In this document: piece by piece, positions 1 to 8,964 of the stretch
Layout of the letters: each line of letters opens with the position of its first letter
Position numbering within the stretch: position 1 is the first letter of the stretch
Origin: Mariprofundaceae bacterium
GTDB taxonomy: Bacteria; Pseudomonadota; Zetaproteobacteria; Mariprofundales; Mariprofundaceae
DNA length: 64,000 nt
NCBI GenBank assembly: GCA_021772895.1
Contig: JAJFLC010000001.1
Span: 62,001-126,000 of the forward strand
Reading direction: 5' to 3'
The notes under the pieces: generated by a model
Databases searched by the model: none
What the model was told of the DNA's origin: nothing
Seen by the model: only the letters and a program-made list of their open reading frames with translations
Program-made: the position numbers and the translations under genes

Positions 1-1
1 G

Positions 2-61
2 GTGGAGACTATTGCACTTTATGCATTGGTTATTGCGTTTATCATTATGGGGCAGGGTTAA
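2..61 (+). CDS. atpE: ATP synthase F0 subunit c, C-terminal end (partial)
   Basis: The last 19 codons of a gene that begins before the window. They read VETIALYALVIAFIIMGQG and then TAA at 59-61. This is the C-terminal transmembrane helix of the ring-forming F0 c subunit. In this family the Glu two residues into the fragment is the ion-binding carboxylate. The residue after it is Thr rather than the Ala usual in proton-type rings; Na+-binding rings have a hydroxyl there, but the decisive N-terminal Gln lies outside the window. The position just before an F0 b-type gene supports the call. Confidence 0.8.
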   Translation: METIALYALVIAFIIMGQG

Positions 62-65
62 ACTT

Positions 66-602
66 TTGTCTCCAGTTTATGCGGCAGAAATCAAAGGTCT
101 GCCACAATTTGACGTGACGCATTTCACCTCTGAGGTGTTTTGGACAGTGATCTCATTTCTTTTCCTTCTTTTTATTCTTCAGCGGTTTGTTTTACCAAGG
201 ATCTATCGTGTGCTTGATCAAAGAGTTAGCAAAATTAGAGATGAGTTGTCTGAGGCAGAATTAATACGTGAAGAGAGTGTAATTGTATTGGAAACATACC
301 AGTCTGAATTGAGAGGACTGGAGAATGAGGCGCAAAAAATATTGGAGGAGGCCCGTAGTAAGGCGGTCTGTTTTCATGATGATGCAATAAAAAAAATAGA
401 AGCTGAACTGAAGCAGAAAAAATTACTTTTTAGAGGTGAAATGGAATTTGCCAAAGAACAGGCATTGGAAGAGGTGAGATCCCTTTCAGTTGAAATTGCT
501 ATGGATGTCACAGAAAAATTGATGATAAACACACTGAATCAAAGTGATATAGAAAAAGAAGTTGAAAGCGCAATTAAGGAATTAAATGATCGCAAAAACT
601 GA
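66..602 (+). CDS. atpF: ATP synthase F0 subunit b or b'
   Basis: Peripheral stalk subunit of the F1F0 ATP synthase. After a short N-terminal segment there is one hydrophobic helix (FWTVISFLFLLFILQRFVLP), followed by a long charged helix rich in Glu, Lys, Arg and Ala, the usual b/b' architecture. The motif PQFDVTHFTSEVFW resembles b' subunits. Start is uncertain: TTG at 66 just after the atpE stop is preferred (about 178 aa), but the frame is open to TTG 12 and ATG 21 inside atpE. The upstream stretch has Arg and Lys scattered through it and is not a convincing signal peptide. No second b gene and no F1 genes follow; aroE comes 42 bp downstream, so F0 and F1 are encoded separately. Confidence 0.85.
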   Translation: MSPVYAAEIKGLPQFDVTHFTSEVFWTVISFLFLLFILQRFVLPRIYRVLDQRVSKIRDELSEAELIREESVIVLETYQSELRGLENEAQKILEEARSKAVCFHDDAIKKIEAELKQKKLLFRGEMEFAKEQALEEVRSLSVEIAMDVTEKLMINTLNQSDIEKEVESAIKELNDRKN

Positions 603-644
603 GCTTTTTGACATGTGAAGTTCAAATCTTTACGCTAACGAGGC

Positions 645-1532
645 GTGAGAATCAATGGAAAAACAAAGCTGTTTGGAATTATAGGCAATCCAATCGAACA
701 TTCACTTTCGCCAGTGTTTCAGTCCCGCTTTTTAAAGCAAAGTGGCGTGGATGCAGTGTATGTTCCGTTCTGCGTGAAGGAGGATGATATTGAGTCCGCA
801 ATTCGGGGGCTATGGGCATTAAATATTCAGGGCTTTAATGTGACAGTGCCTCATAAGGAGAGTGTCATTCCGTATGTTGAACTGGATGATAGCGCCAGAT
901 TGATTGGAGCGGTGAATACTGTGACGCGCAGTGAATCCGGCTGGCAAGCAACCAATACCGATTGGATCGGCTTTGCAGCGGCGATGGATGCTGTTGGTGT
1001 TGATTCGAATGCGGGAAATGTTCTGATGTTTGGTGCTGGTGGAACTGCCAAAGCAGTTGTTCATGCTTTATCCCAACGGAAAGTTTCCAGACTGTATATT
1101 TGTAATCGTAGCCAGGATCGGGCTGAAGCGCTTGCGACAGATGCAAGAGCGCACTATCCTCATATGGATTGTGAAGTGGTTGAATGGAGAGCTGATGATG
1201 TTGAGGCGGCCAGTTTGAAATCAGGTGTGATTATTAATACAACCTCGATTGGTTTGAAAGGTGAGAGTGATTTCCCTTTTGTCTTGCCTGGTAAAGGTGC
1301 CGCGATTGATGCTGTATATCGCCCGGATGGAAATACTGTGTTTTGTAACACAGCACGGGCCAGTGGAAGGGTGAGTATTGATGGCCTGCCAATGTTGGTT
1401 GCCCAGGGAGCTGCATCATTTTCAACATGGCATGATGTGGACAGTCCGGATTACCTAGAGATATTGCGATGGACTGAAACACAGATTAATCGTTCGCCGG
1501 TGAGTTTGCCGGGTTGGGAGAGTGCCGCATGA
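645..1532 (+). CDS. aroE: Shikimate dehydrogenase (NADP+)
   Basis: Reduces 3-dehydroshikimate to shikimate in aromatic amino acid synthesis. It has the substrate-binding SLS motif (Ser20, Ser22), the catalytic Lys71 in NVTVPHKE, Asp106 in NTDWIGF, and the nucleotide-binding loop GAGGTAKA at residues 130-137 followed by NRSQDRA. At 295 aa it is slightly longer than typical (about 270-280). GTG at 645 is the only start in frame because TAA at 636 closes the frame upstream; a GAGG sits very close to it. Its stop overlaps the pilB start by 4 nt (ATGA), so it is translationally coupled to the pilus operon. Confidence 0.95.
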   Translation: MRINGKTKLFGIIGNPIEHSLSPVFQSRFLKQSGVDAVYVPFCVKEDDIESAIRGLWALNIQGFNVTVPHKESVIPYVELDDSARLIGAVNTVTRSESGWQATNTDWIGFAAAMDAVGVDSNAGNVLMFGAGGTAKAVVHALSQRKVSRLYICNRSQDRAEALATDARAHYPHMDCEVVEWRADDVEAASLKSGVIINTTSIGLKGESDFPFVLPGKGAAIDAVYRPDGNTVFCNTARASGRVSIDGLPMLVAQGAASFSTWHDVDSPDYLEILRWTETQINRSPVSLPGWESAA

Positions 1533-3226
1533 AGCAGACACGTCTTGGGGATATTTTGCTGAGAAAGCAGGTTATTACCAAAGAGCAATTGGAAAATGTT
1601 CAGCGCGAAATGAAGTTGAATGGCGATACGCTAACGGCACAGCTGGTTAAACAGAATATTTTCACAGAAATTGACCTTGCAAAATTTATTGGGAAATCTT
1701 TTGGGCGACCGGTCATTGATCTGGATAAGGTTGAGATTGATCCGGAGATCACCAAGCTGTCGGTAGATGTCATGCGTAAAAATATGGCCATACCCATCCA
1801 GAGAAAAGGCAATGTGATTACACTTGCCGTGGCTGACCCTTATGACATCAACAGCCTGGATGAAATTGCCTTTATCAGTGGCAGTCAGGTTGATGTGGTC
1901 ATTGTTCCAGAGAGTCAGCTGCTTGTGAAGTTCGATGAAATGAGCGGATCCGCTCATGAGCTCGAAGATGTTATGGGTGAGCTTGGTGCCAATGATATGG
2001 AAATCATTGATACTGAAGAAGCCCAATTTGATGAAAACAGTATGGCAACGGAGAGTGCAGGCGCTCCAATTGTTAAACTGGTCAATCTGATACTGCTTGA
2101 TGCTATTAAGCGCGATGCTTCAGATATTCATATTGAACCCTATGAGAAACTGATTCGGGTCCGTTATCGAATCGATGGTGTGTTGCACGAAATTATGCGC
2201 CCTCCAATGAAGATGCGCGATGCGATTGTTTCACGTATTAAGATTCAGGCACGCCTTGATATTTCAGAACGCCGTCTTCCTCAGGATGGACGAATCAAAT
2301 TAAGGCTGTCAAAAGCAAAAACGGTAGATTTCCGTGTTTCCGTGCTTCCAACACTGTTTGGTGAAAAGGTCGTGATGCGTTTGCTTGATCCATCTAATTT
2401 ACAGCTGGATATGACCAAGCTGGGGTATGAAGAGGCTGATCTCAAAAACTTCCAACAGGCGATTCATCAGGCTTATGGCATGGTGCTGGTGACCGGGCCG
2501 ACAGGATCCGGTAAAACAGTGAGTCTTTATTCTGCTGTTGCTGAATTGAATCAGCCAGGTTCAAACATCTGTACGGCAGAAGATCCTGTTGAGTTTAACT
2601 TTATGGGCATTAATCAGGTGAATGTGCATCCTCAGATTGGTTTAGACTTTCCTGCTGCGCTGCGTTCATTTTTACGTCAGGACCCTGATATTATTCTGAT
2701 CGGTGAAATCCGGGATCAGGAAACAGCAGCGATCGGGATTAAGGCAGCATTAACAGGACATCTGGTGTTAGCAACATTGCATACCAACGATGCGCCTTCA
2801 ACGATGACACGGATGATTAATATGGGTATTGAATCATTTCTTGTGGGCTCAGCGGTCAATCTTGTGACCGCTCAGCGCCTGGCTAGACGCAACTGTGCTG
2901 AATGTTCTGAAGCTATTGAAGTTCCTGTCGCAGCACTTATTGATGCCGGTGTGAAAAATGAGGATGCCGGAAACTTTGCACCCATGCATGGCAAAGGATG
3001 TGCTGTTTGTAATGGCACGGGTTATAAAGGGCGAGTGGGAATCTATCAGGTGATGCCTGTGTATGATGAAATTCGTGATGCGGTGTATGCCGGGAAAAAC
3101 AGTGATGAAATTAATACGATTGCTGTATCAAAAGGTGTGAAAACACTACGGATGGCAGCGTTAAATAAAGTGAAAGAGGGCGCGATTTCACTCGAAGAGT
3201 GTTTACGTGTAACGGTGGCTGACTGA
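1529..3226 (+). CDS. pilB: Type IV pilus assembly ATPase PilB (GspE/PilB family)
   Basis: Cytoplasmic hexameric ATPase that powers pilus extension. The N-terminal MshEN/GspE_N domain covers about residues 1-150. Core motifs are Walker A GPTGSGKT near residue 322, Asp box TAEDPVEF, Walker B PDIILIGEIRDQET near 388, and His box TLHTNDAP. A four-Cys zinc motif (CAEC then CAVC) starts near residue 454. ATG 1529 overlaps the aroE stop and has a GGGAGAG ribosome site; an in-frame TTG at 1514 is less likely. The stop overlaps the pilC start (TGATG). MshEN domains in this family can bind cyclic di-GMP, which is knowledge of the family and not shown here. Confidence 0.96.
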   Translation: MKQTRLGDILLRKQVITKEQLENVQREMKLNGDTLTAQLVKQNIFTEIDLAKFIGKSFGRPVIDLDKVEIDPEITKLSVDVMRKNMAIPIQRKGNVITLAVADPYDINSLDEIAFISGSQVDVVIVPESQLLVKFDEMSGSAHELEDVMGELGANDMEIIDTEEAQFDENSMATESAGAPIVKLVNLILLDAIKRDASDIHIEPYEKLIRVRYRIDGVLHEIMRPPMKMRDAIVSRIKIQARLDISERRLPQDGRIKLRLSKAKTVDFRVSVLPTLFGEKVVMRLLDPSNLQLDMTKLGYEEADLKNFQQAIHQAYGMVLVTGPTGSGKTVSLYSAVAELNQPGSNICTAEDPVEFNFMGINQVNVHPQIGLDFPAALRSFLRQDPDIILIGEIRDQETAAIGIKAALTGHLVLATLHTNDAPSTMTRMINMGIESFLVGSAVNLVTAQRLARRNCAECSEAIEVPVAALIDAGVKNEDAGNFAPMHGKGCAVCNGTGYKGRVGIYQVMPVYDEIRDAVYAGKNSDEINTIAVSKGVKTLRMAALNKVKEGAISLEECLRVTVAD

Positions 3227-4419
3227 TGGCGATTTTTTTATGGGAAGCAAAAACAAAACAGGGGCAGCCTAAAAGTGGTGAGCTAGATGTTGCAAACAAG
3301 GATATTGCAACTGCAAGCATAAGGCGACAGGGCCTGATTGAGATCAAGGTTAAGAAAAAACCAATCGAGATCGAAATTTTTCCTGAAAAAGTTGTTGATA
3401 AAGATATCAGTATCTTTTTCAGGCAACTTTCAACGATGATTAATGCGGGTTTGCCATTGGTTCAGTGTTTTGAGCTTGCTGAACGGGGAGCTGAAAAAAA
3501 GTCACTGGTTAAACTTTTAAAAGGCATTCGTACTGAATTGGAGGGTGGTTCTCCGTTGGGAGAAACGCTACGCAAGTTCCCCAAAGAGTTCGACCGTCTG
3601 ACCTGCTCATTGGTCGAGGCGGGTGAGCAGGGCGGTATTTTGGATTCAATTCTTTTACGTCTCTGCACTTACAAAGAGAAAGCTTTAGCACTTAAAAGTA
3701 AAATCAAATCAGCCATGGTTTATCCGGCTGCGATCCTGGTGGTATCATTTATTGTGACTTCAGTATTGATGATTTTTGTGATTCCTGTGTTTAGTGAAAT
3801 GTTTTCCAGCTTTGGTGCAGAGCTTCCGGGTCCAACCAAGATCGCCATGGCCATTTCAGACATATTTGTCGAATATTGGTATATTGTTTTGTTTGCACCT
3901 TTCGTATTGGTGTATGCAATCAAGGCGATTTACAAAACGCCCCAAGGGCATTATCAACTTGATAAGCTGCTGCTTAACCTTCCTGTTATTGGCAATGTGC
4001 TTCGTAAAGGTGCAGTGGCACGTTTTTGTCGGACATTCTCAACCTTGTCGGCTGCCGGGGTTCCGATTTTGGAATCACTTGACACGGTGGCGGAGACCTC
4101 AGGTAATGTGGTGATTGAAGAGGTGATTTTAAAGACAAAAGATTCGATCAGTCAGGGTATGACACTGACGGCGCCTTTAGAGGCCAGCGGTGTGTTTCCT
4201 GTGATGGTGACACAAATGATATCAATCGGTGAGCAGACGGGTAGCCTTGAAGAAATGCTTTCCAAAATTGCAGATTTTTACGAAGAAGAAGTTGATACAG
4301 CAGTTGATAATATGACTGCGTTGATGGAGCCTCTTATTATGGCCTTTTTGGGTGTTGTAATTGGTGGGCTGGTGATTGCGATGTACTTGCCTATCTTCCA
4401 GATGGCTTCGGTTGTTTAA
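3226..4419 (+). CDS. pilC: Type IV pilus inner-membrane platform protein PilC (GspF family)
   Basis: Inner-membrane platform protein connecting PilB to the growing pilus. The 397 aa contain two T2SSF domains (about residues 65-190 and 270-390), each with the FFRQLSTMINAGLPL or FCRTFSTLSAAGVPI type motif. Three hydrophobic segments are visible near residues 165-190, 215-235 and 370-390. Length is typical (about 400 aa). The ATG lies in the TGATG overlap with pilB. Confidence 0.95.
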   Translation: MAIFLWEAKTKQGQPKSGELDVANKDIATASIRRQGLIEIKVKKKPIEIEIFPEKVVDKDISIFFRQLSTMINAGLPLVQCFELAERGAEKKSLVKLLKGIRTELEGGSPLGETLRKFPKEFDRLTCSLVEAGEQGGILDSILLRLCTYKEKALALKSKIKSAMVYPAAILVVSFIVTSVLMIFVIPVFSEMFSSFGAELPGPTKIAMAISDIFVEYWYIVLFAPFVLVYAIKAIYKTPQGHYQLDKLLLNLPVIGNVLRKGAVARFCRTFSTLSAAGVPILESLDTVAETSGNVVIEEVILKTKDSISQGMTLTAPLEASGVFPVMVTQMISIGEQTGSLEEMLSKIADFYEEEVDTAVDNMTALMEPLIMAFLGVVIGGLVIAMYLPIFQMASVV

Positions 4420-4466
4420 GAAGAGAGCTTAATTTATCTAACATGATACTTAACAAGTAGGTTCTG

Positions 4467-6077
4467 ATGATAGAAGCCAGTCCCACGCTGATAGATATCC
4501 ATGAGGGGCGTGTGCGCTTGAAGAAGCTATTGGGTTATCGGGCTCTTGCTTCGGCAGTGATCTTGTTTGCTACGGCGTATTTTTTCTATATGCCAGCACC
4601 TTCATCACAACGTCCATTATTTATTACGATAGCATTGACGTTTTTGCTTTTTACTGGCTTGGAATGGAGCTTGATTCGCTCAAGGGTTTCTTTTTCGATA
4701 CAGGTTTTTGCCCAGTTTGCATTCGATATGTTGCTGGTACTTGGTCTGGTTGTATTAACAGGTGGTATCCAGAGTCCTTTTGTGTTCCTGTTTGGCTTGA
4801 TTATTATTGCAGCGGGAACACAGTCGCATGTATTGATTGTTCTGCTGATTTCAATCATGGCCTGTATGTGTTATCTGGCTGCGATTTATGGATTTTCACT
4901 GTGGCAAAGTTTGCCAATTTCTTCATCTGAAACCTTACATATACTACTTCAAACTTCCGCACTTTTTCTTGTGGGTGGTGTCATGGCTGCGATTGCCAGA
5001 CGACATGCCAGTCTACAGCAAGAGAGCCGTCAGGCTGTTCGACAGCATCGCCGTTTAAGAGAGCTTCATGAACAAGTCGTGAGCACGATGCAGGAAGGTG
5101 TTGTGATTTTAGATGAGGCATTACATATTCAGGATTGCAACCCATCAGCTTATCGCTTGCTTGCCATAAACCATAGTTTGTCATGGATAACATTGCGTGA
5201 AATTGCTGACGTTCCTGATGCGTTGATTGATTTCTTTGATTTTTCTAAAAACCAAACATTTCAGTGTGAGTGGAAAACGGCATCAGGTGCATGTCTTGTG
5301 ACTGCCGCTGCACTTCCCGGGCATGATCCATCTGCACACTGGTTATTAACACTGGTTGATATCAGTGATGTAAGAAAGTTGGAAAGAAAACTGGCTGAGC
5401 AGGATAAACTCGCTGCTATGGGGCGTATGGTCGCGATGTTAGCACATGAAATTCGAAATCCGTTGCAGACAATCGGCCAATCTGTTGAATTGATGAGAAC
5501 GGTTGTTAAAAATAAACAGGAGGATATTCAGCGAATTCTGACGGAAGAGATCCATCGCCTGAATCGGCTGGTTTCGGATATGCTTGATTATGTTCAGCCA
5601 TTAACACCTGAGCCGATTCCTGTTTTATGTTCAGAACTTATAGGCTCTTCGGTTGTGCAGGTTGATATGAAGGGAGCGTATGGGGTGACGTGGCGATGCG
5701 ATCTTGATTCATTGACGGTTGATCCTGATCATTTTCGTTTGGTGTTAGATAATCTGCTACGAAATGCTGTTGAGGCAAGTAGCCGTCCCAATACAGTTGA
5801 GATCACACTCGGACTCGCAAATGGTACGGGAGGAGCGTGTTGGGAACTATCGGTTGCGGATCAGGGTGGCGGTATTGCTGAAGAGATGAAAGGGTCTCTT
5901 TTTGAACCTTTTGCGACAGGACGGACATCGGGAATTGGCCTTGGTTTGGCAACAGTTTGGCAGGTTTGTCAAATGAATGACTGGTATGTTAATGTAGAAA
6001 TGCTTGAGGATGGTAGTAAGTTCATTATTCGAGGAGATGTTAAATTTGTTGAACCCAGGGAAGTGGTAAGTGGCTGA
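4467..6077 (+). CDS. pilS: Sensor histidine kinase PilS
   Basis: Membrane kinase of the PilS-PilR two-component system that controls pilin transcription. The N-terminal 180 residues contain about six hydrophobic helices. A PAS-like region covers roughly 200-310. The HisKA phosphoacceptor lies in MLAHEIRNPLQT (His near 327), and the HATPase domain shows the N box DNLLRNAVEA and G boxes DQGGG and GIGLGLATV. ATG 4467 has an AAGTAGG ribosome site. The 3' end overlaps pilR by 8 nt. Its place between pilC and pilR fits PilS rather than another NtrB-like kinase. Confidence 0.92.
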   Translation: MIEASPTLIDIHEGRVRLKKLLGYRALASAVILFATAYFFYMPAPSSQRPLFITIALTFLLFTGLEWSLIRSRVSFSIQVFAQFAFDMLLVLGLVVLTGGIQSPFVFLFGLIIIAAGTQSHVLIVLLISIMACMCYLAAIYGFSLWQSLPISSSETLHILLQTSALFLVGGVMAAIARRHASLQQESRQAVRQHRRLRELHEQVVSTMQEGVVILDEALHIQDCNPSAYRLLAINHSLSWITLREIADVPDALIDFFDFSKNQTFQCEWKTASGACLVTAAALPGHDPSAHWLLTLVDISDVRKLERKLAEQDKLAAMGRMVAMLAHEIRNPLQTIGQSVELMRTVVKNKQEDIQRILTEEIHRLNRLVSDMLDYVQPLTPEPIPVLCSELIGSSVVQVDMKGAYGVTWRCDLDSLTVDPDHFRLVLDNLLRNAVEASSRPNTVEITLGLANGTGGACWELSVADQGGGIAEEMKGSLFEPFATGRTSGIGLGLATVWQVCQMNDWYVNVEMLEDGSKFIIRGDVKFVEPREVVSG

Positions 6078-7416
6078 TATTTTGTTGGTGGAAGATGAGG
6101 CAAATGCCCGTCAGGTATTAACGCTGGGGCTGGAAGGACGAGGACATATCGTTGCGGAAGCCGCAGGTCTTGAAGAAGCACAGGCATTGCTGGAATCAAG
6201 GGGTTTTGACATCGTTCTGACAGACTTGCGAATGAATGGTTATGATGCGGGTATTGATGTTGTACGTATGGCAGTGGATCTTTGTCCAAGAGCCAAGGTG
6301 TTACTTCTGACTGCTTATGCAAGTGCAGAAACAGCGGTTGAAGCCATGCGACTAGGGGCTTTTGATTACCTAACCAAACCCGTGTCTTCTGAAGAGCTGG
6401 GTCAGGCGATTGAGAGAGCGCTTGCTGAAAATGATGATGCTTTTGTTGAGCATCAATCGGCAATAAAAGATGAGGTTTTTGTAGGTGAATCAACGTTGAT
6501 GCAACGTGTTCGTGAGCGTTTGCTGCGGGCCGCAGCAAGAGATTTCACAGTGTTAATCAGTGGGGAGTCTGGCACAGGTAAAGAGTTGGCGGCTCGTTTT
6601 GTGCATAAACACTCTCCACGTGGCTCAGGTCCATTTATGCCTGTTCATTGTGGTGCAATTCCTGAAGGTTTGTTTGAATCTGAGTTGTTTGGCCATTGTA
6701 AAGGTTCTTTTACTGGTGCAGACAGTGACCGTATGGGTTTGATTGAGTCGTCCGATGGTGGAACCTTATTTCTCGATGAAATTGGTGAAATGCCTATGGC
6801 AGCTCAGGTGAAGCTGTTGCGTGTTTTACAGGATATGAAGGTGCGCAGGGTAGGAGAGGAGACAGAGCGCAAGGTTGATGTTCGGATCATTGCTGCAAGC
6901 AATCGCAATTTGGGTGAGGCTGTACAGCAGGGCATTTTTCGCGAAGATTTGTTTTATCGACTGAATGTTGTACCCATCCATATGCCAGCCCTTCGCCAAA
7001 GGCGTGAAGACATTCCTGCATTGGTGATGTCATTGCTAAAACATTGGGGTGGAGAACACACACATATTTCTGATGTATGTATGCAGCGTTTATCGAAACT
7101 TCCATTGTTAGGGAATGTCAGGGAGCTTGAAAACTTGCTGCAACGATTACTTGCTTTGTCTGATGGAGATTCACTTGATGAATCATTGCTCGATGACTTT
7201 TACCCTGACACAGGGAGCAGTTCGCTGACGCTGAATGATTTGAAGCAACAGGGAGGTAATCTTGATCAGGCGTTAGAAAGTATTGAACGACAGTTGCTTT
7301 CTGAAGCGTTGCAGGAATCCAAAGGGAATGCAACAAAAGCGGCCAGTATTCTTGGCATCAGCTTTCGTTCAATTCGTTATCGATTAAAAAAATTAGGTAT
7401 GAAGGAGCCTTCTTAG
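6070..7416 (+). CDS. pilR: Sigma-54-dependent response regulator PilR
   Basis: NtrC-family activator, partner of PilS; in other bacteria it drives pilA from a sigma-54 promoter. The receiver domain has its phospho-Asp in LTDLRMNG near residue 53. The AAA+ domain has Walker A GESGTGKE near 164, a GSFTGA loop for sigma-54 contact (PilR proteins often carry Ser here where NtrC has Ala) and Walker [13 protein letters not shown] Fis-type helix-turn-helix ([20 protein letters not shown]) ends the protein. The start is GTG at 6070 within pilS. No pilA gene is visible in the window. Confidence 0.93.
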   Translation: MADILLVEDEANARQVLTLGLEGRGHIVAEAAGLEEAQALLESRGFDIVLTDLRMNGYDAGIDVVRMAVDLCPRAKVLLLTAYASAETAVEAMRLGAFDYLTKPVSSEELGQAIERALAENDDAFVEHQSAIKDEVFVGESTLMQRVRERLLRAAARDFTVLISGESGTGKELAARFVHKHSPRGSGPFMPVHCGAIPEGLFESELFGHCKGSFTGADSDRMGLIESSDGGTLFLDEIGEMPMAAQVKLLRVLQDMKVRRVGEETERKVDVRIIAASNRNLGEAVQQGIFREDLFYRLNVVPIHMPALRQRREDIPALVMSLLKHWGGEHTHISDVCMQRLSKLPLLGNVRELENLLQRLLALSDGDSLDESLLDDFYPDTGSSSLTLNDLKQQGGNLDQALESIERQLLSEALQESKGNATKAASILGISFRSIRYRLKKLGMKEPS

Positions 7417-8189
7417 TGGAGATGACATGGTTCATAACATTGTCGGCAGGTGTGTTTGGGCTGATATTCGGAAGTTTTGCCAATGTCTGTGTCCATCGTA
7501 TCCCTTTACGTTTATCTGTGGTGACACCGGGGAGTCGGTGCCCATCCTGTGAACGTGCAATTGTCTGGTATGATAATATTCCGCTGCTCTCATGGTTGTT
7601 TTTGAGTGGTAAGTGCCGCTATTGCAAAACAAAAATTTCAATGCGTTATCCAGTTCTTGAACTCTTGATGGGTATAAGTTGGGCAGGCCTTGCATGGCAT
7701 TTTGGTTTAAGCATGATGTTATTACAGGCTTTGTTACTGGTTAGTCTGTTGTGGGTACTTACCTTGATTGATTTGGAGACGGGTCTGCTTCCTAATGTAC
7801 TGACATTTCCCGGCATTGGGATTGGGCTGATGTTTGCCTATGGGTTTGGATATTTACAGGATGCAGTGATAGGTGCGGTTGTTGGTTATGGTGCTTTTTG
7901 GATCATTGCACGACTGTTTTTACTTATCACTGGTCGTGAAGGCATGGGTTATGGAGATTTTAAGTTGCTCGCCATGTTGGGTGCTTTTATGGGCTGGCAG
8001 GCTCTTCCATTTATTGTGTTTGTTTCATCATTTGTTGGCGCTGTCGTTGGTAGCATTATTTTGCTTGTAGCAAAAAAACATATGCGCGCTGAGATTCCAT
8101 TTGGCCCTTACCTTGCCGCCGCAGGTATGATCTGGTTTTTGTGGGGAGCTGATATTCTTCAATGGTATACTGAACTGATTCGTGTCTGA
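7416..8189 (+). CDS. pilD: Prepilin leader peptidase / N-methyltransferase PilD
   Basis: Integral membrane aspartic protease that cleaves and N-methylates type IV prepilins. The cytoplasmic zinc loop carries two CxxC pairs (CPSC near residue 43, CRYC near 67). The two catalytic Asp residues are in LIDLETGLLPN (near 118) and the GYGD motif (near 178). About eight hydrophobic helices fill the 257 aa, the normal size. GTG 7416 overlaps the pilR stop by one base; an ATG two codons on (7422) is an equally good start. Confidence 0.95.
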   Translation: MEMTWFITLSAGVFGLIFGSFANVCVHRIPLRLSVVTPGSRCPSCERAIVWYDNIPLLSWLFLSGKCRYCKTKISMRYPVLELLMGISWAGLAWHFGLSMMLLQALLLVSLLWVLTLIDLETGLLPNVLTFPGIGIGLMFAYGFGYLQDAVIGAVVGYGAFWIIARLFLLITGREGMGYGDFKLLAMLGAFMGWQALPFIVFVSSFVGAVVGSIILLVAKKHMRAEIPFGPYLAAAGMIWFLWGADILQWYTELIRV

Positions 8190-8802
8190 CGAAAGGGGGT
8201 ATGCCAAACCTCCGATTGTTGGGTTAACGGGAGGTATTGGAAGTGGAAAAAGCACGGTGGCATCCATGTTTGTTGATCTGGGCATTCCAGTGCTTGATTT
8301 GGACAAGGTGGGGTATCAGGTCACAAAACCTGGAAGTAAGGGGCTTGCAGCGCTTGTTGAACACTTTGGAGAAATAATTCTTGATGGCAAAAAATTAAAC
8401 AGGGCAAGGTTGGCAGAGATATGTTTTGCCAGTGATGATAAGACCCAACAACTGAATCGAATTGTTCACCCGCTCATTTGGCAAGAAGCAAACAGATGGC
8501 AAAAAAAACAGAGAACGGCTTATACTGTCATAGAGGCTTCTGCCCTGATTGAGTCAGGGGGGGGTGAGCGGGTTGATATTATTGTTGTAGTCATAGCTGG
8601 GATGCAGACCAGAAAATATAGAGCGTTAAAACGCAAGGGTATGACTGAAAAAACCTTTGATGCTATCATTGCCAGACAGTGTAGTGATGATCAACGTTTA
8701 AATACCGCTGATTATTTGATTCGAAACAATGGAGATATGAAAGCACTGAAAAGGGAAGTAAATGCTTTGCACACAAAGTTGGCAGAACATTTTGGTGGTT
8801 GA
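8182..8802 (+). CDS. coaE: Dephospho-CoA kinase
   Basis: Catalyses the last step of coenzyme A synthesis, phosphorylating the 3'-hydroxyl of dephospho-CoA. The P-loop is GLTGGIGSGKST near residue 15, followed by the family pattern DLDKVGYQV and a C-terminal RNNGD...LKREV segment. It has 206 aa, typical. GTG 8182 lies inside the end of pilD (8-nt overlap); an ATG at 8201 is out of frame. pilD-coaE adjacency is common in proteobacterial pilus clusters. Confidence 0.93.
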   Translation: MSDERGYAKPPIVGLTGGIGSGKSTVASMFVDLGIPVLDLDKVGYQVTKPGSKGLAALVEHFGEIILDGKKLNRARLAEICFASDDKTQQLNRIVHPLIWQEANRWQKKQRTAYTVIEASALIESGGGERVDIIVVVIAGMQTRKYRALKRKGMTEKTFDAIIARQCSDDQRLNTADYLIRNNGDMKALKREVNALHTKLAEHFGG

Positions 8803-8964
8803 CACGCTTCGAGTGCTTCGGTAGCAATGCATTTGTTGCCAAGTCAGGCATCGTTTCCGCCGGTCAATAAGATAAATCTTTTCTGATCTCATTAATAATC
8901 CCGTGCTGCTGTTTATTTTCAATTTTCAGCCTATCACAACCCTTAAAAACGACCTGGAGTAAGC

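Noticed and set aside
5969-6538. 189-codon minus-strand frame within pilS/pilR
   Set aside because: Low-complexity His/Leu/Pro/Gln composition typical of an antisense shadow of well-supported genes.
7546-7640. PilD CxxC pairs as a separate zinc-finger protein
   Set aside because: They are the normal cytoplasmic loop of prepilin peptidases.
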